From: JAUXFS01 sp963772635
GTDB taxonomy: Bacteria > Pseudomonadota > Alphaproteobacteria > Rhodospirillales > Defluviicoccaceae
DNA: 64,000 nt
Direction: 5' to 3'
Assembly (NCBI GenBank): GCA_963772635.1
Contig: CAVYYK010000018.1
Coordinates: 1-64,000, forward strand
The notes under the pieces are model-generated. The model had not been told where the DNA came from. It saw only the letters and a list, made by a program, of their open reading frames with translations, and searched no databases. Position numbers and translations under genes: made by a program. This document shows positions 8,521 through 17,730 of the stretch, piece after piece (position 1 is the stretch's first letter; each line of letters starts with the position of its first letter).

Positions 8521-9444
8521 TTAGGGGGCGCTGTCCCGGTGCGGGCGGCGAAAGGTCCTGATGATCTCCCGGTGCACCGCCACATAGCCGGGGGCCTGGA
8601 CGGCGATCCGTGGTGCGAGGGCGCGGTGGGCGGCGGGCAGGGCGTGGAACGGCAAGGCCGGGTAGGCGTGGTGCTCGGCGTGGTACGGCATGTTCCAGGC
8701 GAGGCGGCGCAGCGGCCACGTCGTTTGGGTCGTTCGCGCGTTTTTCAGCATGTCGGGGACCATCGGGCAGCCGGTGTGTTCCGCCAGCAGATAGAGGCGG
8801 AGCGCCGGTTGGCCGAGTACCGCGGGCACCACCCAGTAGACCACGGCGACCCAGGTGCCGGACGCGATCGAGGCGAGGGCGACGGCGGCATAGACCGCGA
8901 GCAGCGCCCGCGCCTCGCGGACGACGGCGGCGCGTGCGCGGGGCTGGATGAAGTCCTCGCTCACCCGGCCGCTCGCGTGGCGGAACAGGGTGGTGATCCG
9001 CTCGTACCAATAGGGCAACCCGGAGACGTGCCACAGGTATTGGCGCCAGCTTGCCGGCTTCGGCCGGGCGAGTTCCGGGTCGCGGGCCGGGTCCTGGGTA
9101 TGGCGGTGGTGGGCGAAGTGGAAGGCCCGGAAGTACCGGGGCGGCAGGACCAGGACCGCGCCGCAGATCCAGGCGACCGCGTCGTTGAGCCGGCGGCCGC
9201 GGAACGCGGTGCGATGGATGGTCTCGTGCAGCGGCGCGAACAGGAACGAAACCACGATGCCGTGGACGATCAGCGCCGGCCCGAGCCACGGGCCTTCCGT
9301 GGTCAGCGTGACGAGCGTTGCGGTCGCCGCCAGCGCCCCACAATGCCCGGCGAATTGCACAACACCTCGGGTGTCGGAGCGTCGCGACAGGGCCTCGAGC
9401 GCCGCCCGGTCGATCGCGCCCGCGGGCGCAAAGGCTTCGTCCAT
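8521..9444 (-). CDS. Membrane fatty acid desaturase
   Basis: This is a 307-residue integral-membrane di-iron desaturase of the FA_desaturase family. It probably inserts double bonds into, or hydroxylates, lipid acyl chains. The three histidine boxes are clear: HETIH, HFAHHRHTQD and HAEHH. Hydrophobic segments flank them. I prefer the ATG at 9444 because a TATAAT (minus strand, 9452-9457) lies only 7 bp upstream, which would give a leaderless transcript; an upstream in-frame start at 9510 is less likely. A 34-bp element shared with the hlyD upstream region overlaps this start. A decayed copy of the C-terminus lies at 5985-6185. Confidence 0.85.
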   Translation of the reverse strand: MDEAFAPAGAIDRAALEALSRRSDTRGVVQFAGHCGALAATATLVTLTTEGPWLGPALIVHGIVVSFLFAPLHETIHRTAFRGRRLNDAVAWICGAVLVLPPRYFRAFHFAHHRHTQDPARDPELARPKPASWRQYLWHVSGLPYWYERITTLFRHASGRVSEDFIQPRARAAVVREARALLAVYAAVALASIASGTWVAVVYWVVPAVLGQPALRLYLLAEHTGCPMVPDMLKNARTTQTTWPLRRLAWNMPYHAEHHAYPALPFHALPAAHRALAPRIAVQAPGYVAVHREIIRTFRRPHRDSAP

Positions 9445-9477
9445 GCCATCGATTATAGTCCGATCGCTCGACCCGAC
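9444..9477. repeat. Spaced 34-bp element, copy 1
   Basis: The plus strand reads TGCCATCGATT, nine variable bases, then TCGCTCGACCCGAC. The same two blocks with the same 9-bp spacing recur at 14423-14456 and 14812-14845. Here the element overlaps the start of the minus-strand desaturase. It lies in the 150-bp divergent gap before the gene at 9594. A promoter or operator function is possible but unproven. Confidence 0.5.
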
Positions 9478-9593
9478 GAAGGTCCCCGTGCGGCCGCGCT
9501 TCACCGACATGCGCCTCGCCCGGGCCCGTCGCGTCTCTGGGAATCGCCGGCGAAAGTCTCTAAGGTCGAGGAGTCCGCAAGCCTCCAGATCGA

Positions 9594-10967
9594 ATGAGGG
9601 ATGTCGTGGAGTTTCGATCGGCCGTAGTCCTGGGATTGGAAAGCTGGTTCATCCACGACAATCGAACCCTCGTCGATTGGTCCGCCTGCGACGACGACCC
9701 GAACGCGCCGGTGATGCGCTCGATCCTCGAACGGGAGGGGCTGACCCTCGAGGGCAAGTCGCCGCGGCAAACCGACGTCGCCAGGGGGGACGCGAAGCTG
9801 GTGCTCTACGCGTCGAGCGATTCCATCGCCGGCACCCACATCCTCTACCGCAACCGCAAGGACCCGCCGGCACCGTGGGCCGACGCCATCGCCGGGAGCT
9901 TCCTGCGGGGCTATCTGATCAACCACTACGTGACGTGGCTCGGCCTGGTCGAATTCGATCGCGCACGAATCGACGGTCTCGTCGCGGAGGTCCGCGACAA
10001 CGGGCTGAGCCTGTTCGATACGCTGTTCGAAGGCATCCTGCCGACCTGTATCGGCGAGCACGTGGTGCTGCCCTACCGCGCCAAACGGCGGGCCGTTTGC
10101 CTGTTGGTCCTGGAGCCGGAAACGCCGCTTCCGTTCAACCTGAAGCGCGGGCGGGCAGTCGAGATCGGCGCCTCGGTCAAGCCCCTGCGCCAGATGTTGG
10201 GGTTGAAGGAGATCGCGGCGATCGACCACCCGCGGACGGATCTGCTGCTGATGCGCGGCCAGGATTGGGGTCCGCCCGAGATCGAGTTGGCGGCGACGCG
10301 GTTCCGGCCGATGCCGGGCTCGAGCGGCGAGACCGTCATGCGTCTTCCGTCGACGGCGGTGGATCTGGCGCTCGCTCTCAGCCACTTCCCGATCTATCGC
10401 CATGTCGGCGAACGGCTCAGAACCCACCCGTTCCTGGCGGCCCGGTCCGACGCGTATGTCCGGAAAATCAGCGAACATCGTCGCATTTACGAAGCCTATG
10501 CGACGACGTTCGTGCGCGAAAGGACGAGCGCCTCGTTGCTGGCGATGGAAAGCGAAGGCTGCACCGAGGACCTCGCCGAGAGGATCGCCGCGAACCGGTT
10601 TTTCGCGTCGACCGAGGCCGGTGCCTCGAACGGCATCGAGTTCGACCCCGAAGGCCAGATGTTCGTCAAGTCGCACAACAACATCGTCGAACTTCTCAGA
10701 CGGGAGCTGGCGACGCACCGGACCGCCGTCGCCCGGATGATCCGTGTGCTGAAGGATCGGGAGAGGTCGTATTCGGAGTTCTTCCGAGACATGGCGATCG
10801 CCGAGAGCACGCGGGAGAACATCAAGCTTCAGTCGGTGATCCGGCTGTTGACCATCGCCGCCGTTGTCGTTGCGCTTTTGGCCCTGGTCATCGGCCTCCT
10901 GACCGACGAAACGAGGTCGGCGATGCTCGAGTGGCTGATGTCGCCCTTCGACGGCGGGAAGCCGTAG
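9594..10967 (+). CDS. Tail-anchored protein of unknown function
   Basis: I do not recognise the family of this 457-residue protein. There is no signal peptide. A long soluble region (residues 1-410) is rich in charged residues and ends in a probable helical segment (LLRRELATHRTAVARMIRVLKDRERSYSEF). One C-terminal membrane helix follows (about residues 416-437, IRLLTIAAVVVALLALVIGLL), then a short tail. Helix plus tail anchor is loosely reminiscent of the CorA C-terminus, but no GMN motif is present, so an ion channel role is unsupported. A GTG at 9603 is an alternative start. It is divergent from the desaturase and 52 bp upstream of the FUSC transporter, so it is probably cotranscribed with the latter. 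Confidence 0.75.
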   Translation: MRDVVEFRSAVVLGLESWFIHDNRTLVDWSACDDDPNAPVMRSILEREGLTLEGKSPRQTDVARGDAKLVLYASSDSIAGTHILYRNRKDPPAPWADAIAGSFLRGYLINHYVTWLGLVEFDRARIDGLVAEVRDNGLSLFDTLFEGILPTCIGEHVVLPYRAKRRAVCLLVLEPETPLPFNLKRGRAVEIGASVKPLRQMLGLKEIAAIDHPRTDLLLMRGQDWGPPEIELAATRFRPMPGSSGETVMRLPSTAVDLALALSHFPIYRHVGERLRTHPFLAARSDAYVRKISEHRRIYEAYATTFVRERTSASLLAMESEGCTEDLAERIAANRFFASTEAGASNGIEFDPEGQMFVKSHNNIVELLRRELATHRTAVARMIRVLKDRERSYSEFFRDMAIAESTRENIKLQSVIRLLTIAAVVVALLALVIGLLTDETRSAMLEWLMSPFDGGKP

Positions 10968-11019
10968 CTCGATGACGGTGCCGCGAGCGGAAATTTGCTT
11001 TTCGAGAGTTCGCCTTTGA

Positions 11020-13239
11020 ATGACCCTTCATGAGCACGTCGAAAAGTTCCGCGTCCATTTGGCCCTGAAGGTCACGGTCGCCGCCGTGGTCTGCGCGTGC
11101 ATCGGGATCGTCTTCCATCTTCAATACGGCTACCTGTCGCCCCTTGTCACCATCCTCGTCCTCATCGTTTTTCGCGGGCAAACGGTCAAGGCCGGCGTCC
11201 CGGGGATGCTGGGGTGCCTCGTCGCCGGCGCCGTATCGATCATCATCACCATCGTCCTCAACGATGCGCCCTGGGCTTACGTCCTGTGCATGCTGACATG
11301 GTTGTTCGTTTGGATGGCGTTCTTGACGCCGCTCCCGATGGGCCATGTTCTCGGCGGGATACTGATCTCGATGATCCTGTTCACGGTTGTCTTGGGAACG
11401 GCGTCCGCCTCGGACCTGCTGGTGGGCTTTTGGTGCCAGGTGTTCATCGGGCTCGCGGTCGCGGCCGCGGTCGATCGCATTCTCTGGCCTTCCGGAACGG
11501 AGGATTCCCTCTATGAAACCCTGGCGGCGCTGTTCGAAGCCTTCGCCACCGATCTGGAGGCACTGGCGACGGCGCCGAGGGCAATGCCCGCGGCCGAGCG
11601 GACGACGATGGCCGAGCTTCATCATATCGCCCATCTCTCGAACTTCTTCGCCGGAAACCTGACCCGGAATACGGGAGCCGCGTTCGAGTTGAACTTCCGC
11701 TGCCGGCTGGTCTGGGACCGCCTTGCCGGCTTGCGCCGCTTCGTGCGAAGCCGTGAGTTCCAGTCGCTCCAAAACGAACTCGCCGACGAACTGAGTGGCG
11801 TCGTCACCGATCTCGCGGGCCACTACCGCGAACTCGCCGATGCCGCGCTCCACCGGCGGCCCACGGCTCACCTCGCCGACGATAGGCGCGAGAGGATCGA
11901 GGAACTTGTCACGACCATCCACGACGCACGGTACCGGGAACCGAACGCAACGGATCGGACGTTCGCGGCGGCGACCCTCGGGCAAATTCTACGCCACGCC
12001 TTGATCGACCACGCGCGGCTTGCGAGTGCCTTAAATGCCGTGCTCGACGGCGGCGTCATGGTGAAAGGAGGTTTGGCTGCTTCCCGAGCTCCGATGCCGA
12101 ATCCCCTTGCCTGGCCTGCGGCCGCGGCCTTCAGGACGAGCACCAAGCTCGTCCTGATCATGCTCGTCCTGCTGGTTGGCGTGCTCTACCTCGATTTTCC
12201 GGGCAGCAGCCTGGTCGCCTTCTACGGCATCACCTTCGGGCTGACGGCCAATCTGGGACAGCTCTACATGAAGGGGAAAACCGGCTTGCTCGGCATTGCC
12301 GGCGGTCTGGCCTATGGAGTCGTCGGCGTTCTGATCATCGTCCACACCCCCCATTTCCCGGTCTTGATGGGGATTTTCGCCCTGGGAGTGTTCCTCTCGG
12401 CCTATCTGGCGGCGGGCGACGAAAAGGTCGCGTTCATGGGGCTACAGGCGGCGTTGATCGCTCCCTATGTGTTTCTCGTCTTCGAGGGACCGGAGTGGAC
12501 GGTGACCAACGGGATCACGCGGACGTGCGCCCTCGCGATATCCGCGGCGGTCGCCGTGGTGATCCAACGGGTGGTGTGGCCCGTCGACCCTTTGGTCCTG
12601 TTCAGATCCGCGGTCGTCGAGGCGCTTTCCGATATCGGAGCGGTTTGGCGACAGCTTTGGTCGGACGATCGCAACGGCGACCCGGACGCCGGCGCGGCGG
12701 CCGACGGGCGGACGGATAGTCTGATCCTCGCCTTCGGCGAGAGCGCCGAGCTACTGAGGGACAGTCGCTACGTGGTCGGTTCGGATCACCCTCTGGCCCG
12801 GACCTACATGCAGCTCCTGAGGTCCCTGGAGGAGATCTTCGCCGAGGTTCAGTTGCTGGCCAGGCTCCTGCGGCAAGGCAAGGACAACCCTCTGCTCGAC
12901 GACGCGGTTGCCGCATACGGCATCGAGATCGACACCATTGCGCGAGGATTGGCGACGGCTTCCGATTATTTCCGCGACCGGGCCGACCCCGAGCCGATGA
13001 TCGACCTGCGGACGCGACTGGCCGCGTTCGAAGACGACCCCGACCGCCCTGCGACGTTCGTCGAGTCCGGCTCCGCTGCAAGCCTCGAGGATCGGCGGCA
13101 GATCTCGATGTTCACGGGAACCCTGCGTGACATCGCCCGGTCACTGGCATCGGCAATTGATGCGGCGCTTGATTTCAGCCCGGTCTCCGGCCGGCACCAG
13201 GACGCGGTGACGACTTACCGGAGACTGGCGCCCAATTGA
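11020..13239 (+). CDS. FUSC family transporter (aromatic acid / fusaric acid exporter-like)
   Basis: This 739-residue inner-membrane protein has the duplicated FUSC layout. There are N-terminal membrane helices (about residues 15-155), a cytoplasmic helical domain, a second membrane block (about residues 365-515) and a C-terminal cytoplasmic domain. The family exports fusaric acid, aromatic carboxylates and related compounds together with a HlyD-type periplasmic adaptor. That partner is the convergent gene ending 31 bp away at 13271. No outer-membrane channel gene is nearby. The substrate cannot be inferred from sequence alone. Confidence 0.85.
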   Translation: MTLHEHVEKFRVHLALKVTVAAVVCACIGIVFHLQYGYLSPLVTILVLIVFRGQTVKAGVPGMLGCLVAGAVSIIITIVLNDAPWAYVLCMLTWLFVWMAFLTPLPMGHVLGGILISMILFTVVLGTASASDLLVGFWCQVFIGLAVAAAVDRILWPSGTEDSLYETLAALFEAFATDLEALATAPRAMPAAERTTMAELHHIAHLSNFFAGNLTRNTGAAFELNFRCRLVWDRLAGLRRFVRSREFQSLQNELADELSGVVTDLAGHYRELADAALHRRPTAHLADDRRERIEELVTTIHDARYREPNATDRTFAAATLGQILRHALIDHARLASALNAVLDGGVMVKGGLAASRAPMPNPLAWPAAAAFRTSTKLVLIMLVLLVGVLYLDFPGSSLVAFYGITFGLTANLGQLYMKGKTGLLGIAGGLAYGVVGVLIIVHTPHFPVLMGIFALGVFLSAYLAAGDEKVAFMGLQAALIAPYVFLVFEGPEWTVTNGITRTCALAISAAVAVVIQRVVWPVDPLVLFRSAVVEALSDIGAVWRQLWSDDRNGDPDAGAAADGRTDSLILAFGESAELLRDSRYVVGSDHPLARTYMQLLRSLEEIFAEVQLLARLLRQGKDNPLLDDAVAAYGIEIDTIARGLATASDYFRDRADPEPMIDLRTRLAAFEDDPDRPATFVESGSAASLEDRRQISMFTGTLRDIARSLASAIDAALDFSPVSGRHQDAVTTYRRLAPN

Positions 13240-13270
13240 CGGGGGTTCCGCAGCGGCGTGCGCGGGCGCG

Positions 13271-14389
13271 CTAATAAACAAAGTTCAGGATGCTGGCGAT
13301 GTCGAGCCACAGCCGAGCCAGCGCATTGAGAACGACGTTGTCTCCCGTGTAGACGACGACGGTGACCGTGCCGCCGACACGTAGGTCCTTTTCGATCCCG
13401 GGAGTTCGCAATCGCAACCGAACGGGAAACCGGCGCGCCAATTTGACCCAGTCCTTCGGGTTCTCGATTTCCGGCAGATCGCCCGAGGGAATGCCCTGGC
13501 CGCCGCCTACACCCCGACCCACGCTTTCGACAACGGCATCGAAAGTGCGTCCCGGAACCATTGCCAGAGTCACTTCCGCTTGCTGACCGGACCTCATCAG
13601 AGCGAGGCTGTTCTCGCGAAAATTGCCGACGATCCACCAGGCCTCCGTATCCACGAAGGTCATCACCGCCGTTCCGGCCTTGACATAGGTTCCCGCGGTC
13701 AATTGCAGATTGGTCACGATGCCGTCGGTCGGCGCGAAGATCTTGGTCTGTTGCAGATCGTATTCGGCTTTCTGCAGACTGGCCTGCGCCTTGGCGACCA
13801 GCGCGTTCTCGTCGCCGACCTTGGCGTTCAAACTCTCCATGACCTTGGCGCGTTTGGCCAGGGATTCCTGTAACACGGCCTGCTTGACGCTCAGCCGATC
13901 CTTCGCCTGATCCACCTGGATCATCGGCGTCGCGCCGCCGCCGGCCGACGACGAATATCTCCGATATTCCTTGTTGGCGAAGACGAGGTCGGCTTTGACT
14001 TGCTCGATCAATTCGTTGGCGAGATCGAGATCCCGCTCGAGCAGCGCGACCTCCTTGCGCGCCAGGGTCAGATCCGCCTGAAGCCGATCCACGGCGTAGG
14101 CATAGGGGCGCGCGTCCAGTTCGAACAACAGCTGCTTGGCCGCGACCTGTTCATTGTCGGTCACATGAACGGCCGTGACCCGTCCATTCACCTGCGGGGC
14201 AATCCGGGTCACATAGGCCTGGACATAGCCGTCGCTGGTCAGCGGGGTATATCGATCCAAGAGAGCATAGTAGACGATAGAAACAACAATAAAAAACAGG
14301 ATAAGAAAGATCAGAAATTTTCCGGAGAAATGGATTTTCTTTTGAACTTTGTTGATCACAAGCTGGCGGTGATTTCCCGACGGAGCCAT
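13271..14389 (-). CDS. HlyD/EmrA-type membrane fusion protein
   Basis: This 372-residue periplasmic adaptor has one N-terminal transmembrane helix (about residues 22-43, FLIFLILFFIVVSIVYYALL). The barrel-sandwich half-motif VQAYVTRIAPQVNGRVTAVHV follows, then a long coiled-coil hairpin (about residues 95-205, heptad-rich). The second lipoyl half is IFAPTDGIVTNLQLTAGTYVKAG, with a beta-barrel domain after it. I chose the ATG at 14389; the in-frame TTG at 14395 lacks support. It is convergent with the FUSC transporter and would link it to an outer-membrane factor. A 34-bp element shared with the desaturase promoter lies 34-67 bp upstream. Confidence 0.9.
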   Translation of the reverse strand: MAPSGNHRQLVINKVQKKIHFSGKFLIFLILFFIVVSIVYYALLDRYTPLTSDGYVQAYVTRIAPQVNGRVTAVHVTDNEQVAAKQLLFELDARPYAYAVDRLQADLTLARKEVALLERDLDLANELIEQVKADLVFANKEYRRYSSSAGGGATPMIQVDQAKDRLSVKQAVLQESLAKRAKVMESLNAKVGDENALVAKAQASLQKAEYDLQQTKIFAPTDGIVTNLQLTAGTYVKAGTAVMTFVDTEAWWIVGNFRENSLALMRSGQQAEVTLAMVPGRTFDAVVESVGRGVGGGQGIPSGDLPEIENPKDWVKLARRFPVRLRLRTPGIEKDLRVGGTVTVVVYTGDNVVLNALARLWLDIASILNFVY

Positions 14390-14422
14390 AAACAACTATC
14401 CAGTAGTTCGGGGCTTCTTCCC

Positions 14423-14456
14423 TGCCATCGATTGCATCCAATTCGCTCGACCCGAC
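14423..14456. repeat. Spaced 34-bp element, copy 2
   Basis: This is the same pair of blocks as at 9444-9477 with identical 9-bp spacing. On the minus strand it lies 34-67 bp upstream of the hlyD start at 14389, in a promoter-like position. Confidence 0.5.
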
Positions 14457-14515
14457 CGAGGGCCGGGGACGCCCGCCACGTCCATCGCGGGCATCGACCA
14501 TGTCACGGATGGTCC

Positions 14516-14592
14516 TGGTGCCGGATGAGAGAGTTCGAACTCCCGACCTACTGATTACAAATCAGCCGCTCTACCAGCTGAGCTAATCCGGC
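14516..14592 (-). tRNA. tRNA-Thr(TGT), enlarged T-loop
   Basis: The cloverleaf is read on the minus strand. The acceptor pairs GCCGGAT with ATCCGGC, then A73 and an encoded CCA. The D-arm is GCTCAGCTGGTAGAGC. The anticodon stem GCTGA/TCAGT holds loop TTTGTAA, giving anticodon TGT (reads ACA). The T-stem GGGAG/CTCTC encloses TTCGAACT, which is 8 nt instead of the universal 7. The gene is therefore 77 nt where 76 is expected. It may be functional through an alternative pairing, but it is unusual. Confidence 0.8.
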
Positions 14593-14811
14593 CACCGGGA
14601 GATTTGCGGGACGATAGCGCCGGGCGTCGGCGACAAGCGGCGTGCGACGCTGCCCGGAAGCCTCGATAGGCCGCCCGAAGGGTCGTGTTTCGCGCATCCT
14701 CGGGCGTCGAAACCGCTTGACGATGCTCCAGCATCGCCGGCGCGCCCCTCCTGCCGAGGATGGAAACACGATCACAATGAGTCCCTATCAATGACCGTTG
14801 GTATTATTCCC

Positions 14812-14845
14812 TGCCATCGATTGCATCCAATTCGCTCGACCCGAC
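14812..14845. repeat. Spaced 34-bp element, copy 3
   Basis: This is the third copy of the element, carried by the right unit of the tandem duplication. No protein-coding start lies directly downstream on the minus strand here, so this copy may simply be a by-product of the duplication. Confidence 0.45.
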
Positions 14846-14903
14846 CGAGGGCCGGGACGCCCGCCACGTCCATCGCGGGCATCGACGATGTCACGGATGG
14901 TCC

Positions 14904-14981
14904 TGGTGCCGGATGAGAGAGTTATGAACTCCCGACCTACTGATTACAAATCAGTCGCTCTACCAGCTGAGCTAATCCGGC
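14904..14981 (-). tRNA. tRNA-Thr(TGT) second copy, probably defective
   Basis: It has the same acceptor, D-arm and TGT anticodon loop as the copy at 14516, with encoded CCA. The anticodon stem differs by one base beside it (GACTGA versus GGCTGA). The T-loop is TTCATAACT, 9 nt, and lacks the conserved TTCRA pattern, so the T-loop/D-loop tertiary contact would be disturbed. Total length is 78 nt. It is likely a decaying duplicate. Confidence 0.65.
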
Positions 14982-15034
14982 CACCTGGAGATTTGCGGGA
15001 CGATAGCGCGCATGGGCGTCGGCGACAAGGACGG

Positions 15035-15865
15035 TTATTGGGGGCGTCGCGCCAGTTCGTAGAGGGCGATGGCGGCGGCGGTGGAGAGGTTCAGGCTCTC
15101 GATGGTCTCGGCGATCGGAATGCGGACCATGAGGTCGCAGGATTCGCGGGTCAGCCGCCTGAGGCCGCCGCCTTCGGCGCCGAACACCAGGACGATTCGG
15201 CCGCCGAGGCCGGCTTCGGCGAGGGTCTGGGGGGCGGTGCCGTCGAGGCCGGCGCACCAGAAGCCGGCATCCTTCGCCGCCGCCAACGTCCGCGCCAGGT
15301 TGATGACCCGGATCAGCGGCACGATCTCCAGCGCCCCCGAGGCGGCCTTGGCCAGGGCGCCGGTCACCGGCGGCGCGTGCCGGTCCTGGACGACGACGGC
15401 ATCCGCCCCGAACGCGGCGGCCGAGCGCAACACCGCGCCGACGTTGCGGGGATCGGTGGCCTGATCGAGCACGACGACGCAGGCCCGCACCCGGTCGGCG
15501 AGATCGCCGAGCAGCGCATCGAACGGCGTCTCCGCCAGCGGCTCGGCGAGCACCGCCATGCCCTGGTGGACGGCGCCGGTCGGCAGCAGCGCCTCCAGAT
15601 CGCGGCGTTCGAGGAAGTCCACCCGCGGTCGCTCGCCGCCGCCGGAGGCCGTTGCCGCCGCTGCGGCGGCGGCGAGGCGTTCCTGGTTCGAATCCGTTGC
15701 GACCAGGCGGCGGCACTGCCGCGCGGGGTTTGCCGCGACCGCCAGCGTCGCATGCAATCCGTAGATCCACACCGGCCGGTCCGCGGGGGCCCGCTGCCTG
15801 CCGGCGAAACCGGGTTTGCCTGGGCGTGTCGGGGGGCGTGTCGATGAGGGCTTGCGCTTGGCCAT
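15035..15865 (-). CDS. rlmB: 23S rRNA 2'-O-methyltransferase, RlmB/TrmH type
   Basis: This is a 276-residue SPOUT-class (SpoU) methyltransferase. RlmB methylates G2251 of 23S rRNA in the peptidyl-transferase P-loop, using S-adenosylmethionine. A basic N-terminal tail precedes an L30e-like substrate-binding domain. The three SpoU motifs are DPRNVGAVLRSAAAFGADAVVV, ILVFGAEGGGLRRL and ESLNLSTAAAIALYEL, which form the trefoil knot. It lies next to the tRNA cluster and reads away from it. The family call is firm; the exact target nucleoside is inferred from family length and domain layout. Confidence 0.88.
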   Translation of the reverse strand: MAKRKPSSTRPPTRPGKPGFAGRQRAPADRPVWIYGLHATLAVAANPARQCRRLVATDSNQERLAAAAAAATASGGGERPRVDFLERRDLEALLPTGAVHQGMAVLAEPLAETPFDALLGDLADRVRACVVVLDQATDPRNVGAVLRSAAAFGADAVVVQDRHAPPVTGALAKAASGALEIVPLIRVINLARTLAAAKDAGFWCAGLDGTAPQTLAEAGLGGRIVLVFGAEGGGLRRLTRESCDLMVRIPIAETIESLNLSTAAAIALYELARRPQ

Positions 15866-15964
15866 CTCGGTAACTACGATCCGTCGAAAGTCATTTTCGC
15901 AACGCGCTGCTTCGCCCGGTTACGCTGAGGCGGGAACGGGCCGATGTTATTGCTTTTTTCAACA

Positions 15965-15993
15965 TTGACAAGCTGGGACAAAAGCCATATTTG
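15965..15993 (+). promoter_or_regulatory. Promoter of the tRNA-Tyr/tuf/secE/nusG operon
   Basis: A consensus -35 TTGACA (15965-15970), exactly 17 bp, then TATTTG (15988-15993). Transcription would start near 16000, about 37 bp before tRNA-Tyr. An upstream T-run (GCTTTTTTC) could serve as an UP-like element. It is a strong sigma70-type promoter, as expected for stable-RNA and translation genes. Confidence 0.75.
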
Positions 15994-16036
15994 CAAGCGC
16001 TCGTTCCGCCGGTTCTTCCGGTGCTGGCGGCGCTCC

Positions 16037-16122
16037 GGAGGGGTGCCCGAGCGGCTAAAGGGGACGGGCTGTAAACCCGTTGGCGTACGCCTACGTTGGT
16101 TCGAATCCAACCCCCTCCACCA
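16037..16122 (+). tRNA. tRNA-Tyr(GTA)
   Basis: This is an 86-nt class II tRNA. Acceptor GGAGGGG pairs with CCCCTCC, and CCA is encoded. The anticodon stem-loop GACGGGCTGTAAACCCGTT gives GTA. A long variable arm (GGCGTACGCC) and a canonical T-loop (TTCGAAT) follow. It is first in the operon tRNA-Tyr, tRNA-Gly, tuf, tRNA-Trp, secE, nusG. Confidence 0.95.
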
Positions 16123-16160
16123 TTGCTCGGGTGCGGTCGGGAACGATCGAGTGCTTGGTC

Positions 16161-16234
16161 GCGGGTGTAGCTCAGTGGTAGAGCGGGAGCCTTCCAAGCT
16201 TCATACGAGGGTTCGATTCCCTTCACCCGCTCCA
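16161..16234 (+). tRNA. tRNA-Gly(TCC)
   Basis: This is a 74-nt tRNA with acceptor GCGGGTG/CACCCGC, anticodon loop CTTCCAA (anticodon TCC, reading GGA/GGG), T-loop TTCGATT and encoded CCA. It lies 38 bp after tRNA-Tyr and 92 bp before tuf, and would be cut from the same primary transcript. Confidence 0.95.
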
Positions 16235-16326
16235 GCTCCCGGCGCGGCCTCCTTATGGGAACCGGTGCCGCGTTGAACGGTCATAACTTAACGGATTCAT
16301 TCAATCGACCTGGAAAGACATAGACG

Positions 16327-17517
<1,191 letters not shown>

Positions 17518-17572
17518 CGGAAAAGATAAAGATAGTGCCGGCCTGTATCAGTTGCCCGGTGCGGGGAATACA

Positions 17573-17592
17573 ACGGCGCCTGCGGGCGCCGT
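17573..17592 (+). other. Hairpin between tuf and tRNA-Trp
   Basis: ACGGCGCC-TGCG-GGCGCCGT is a perfect 8-bp stem with a 4-nt loop and no U-run after it. It is more likely a transcript processing or stabilising structure between tuf and tRNA-Trp than a terminator, since the operon continues into secE-nusG. Confidence 0.5.
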
Positions 17593-17638
17593 CGCCGCCC
17601 CGTCGCAGGGCCGGCCCTCGGGTGACGAAAAGGACGAA

Positions 17639-17714
17639 AGGGGTATAGCTCAGCTGGTAGAGCGGCGGTCTCCAAAACCGCAGGTCGCGGGTTCGAATCC
17701 TGCTGCCCCTGCCA
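17639..17714 (+). tRNA. tRNA-Trp(CCA)
   Basis: This 76-nt tRNA has acceptor AGGGGTA/TGCCCCT, discriminator G73 and encoded CCA. The anticodon loop CTCCAAA gives anticodon CCA. The T-loop TTCGAAT is canonical. It lies directly upstream of secE, the usual arrangement in proteobacteria. Confidence 0.95.
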
Positions 17715-17730
17715 GAAGCGTGACAAGGTG

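Larger units (their letters stand above)
14418..14637. repeat. Tandem duplication containing tRNA-Thr, left unit
   Basis: About 220 bp, starting TTCCCTGCCATCGATTGCATCC and ending GCGTCGGCGACAAG, is repeated with few differences at 14807-15029. Each unit holds one tRNA-Thr gene in its centre and one copy of the spaced 34-bp element. The units are separated by 169 bp of unrelated sequence. Confidence 0.85.
14807..15029. repeat. Tandem duplication containing tRNA-Thr, right unit
   Basis: This is the second unit of the tandem duplication at 14418-14637. Differences include small indels (for example one fewer G in GGCCGGGAC and an extra GCAT near the right end) and changes inside the tRNA T-loop. 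Confidence 0.85.

Noticed and set aside
8168..9343. A 391-codon frame on the minus strand over the desaturase
   Set aside because: It is Pro/Arg-rich and out of frame with the three histidine boxes of the true gene.
14418..15029. Integration site (att) of a mobile element at tRNA-Thr
   Set aside because: The whole tRNA and both flanks are duplicated, and there is no integrase or cargo between the units. A simple tandem duplication fits better.
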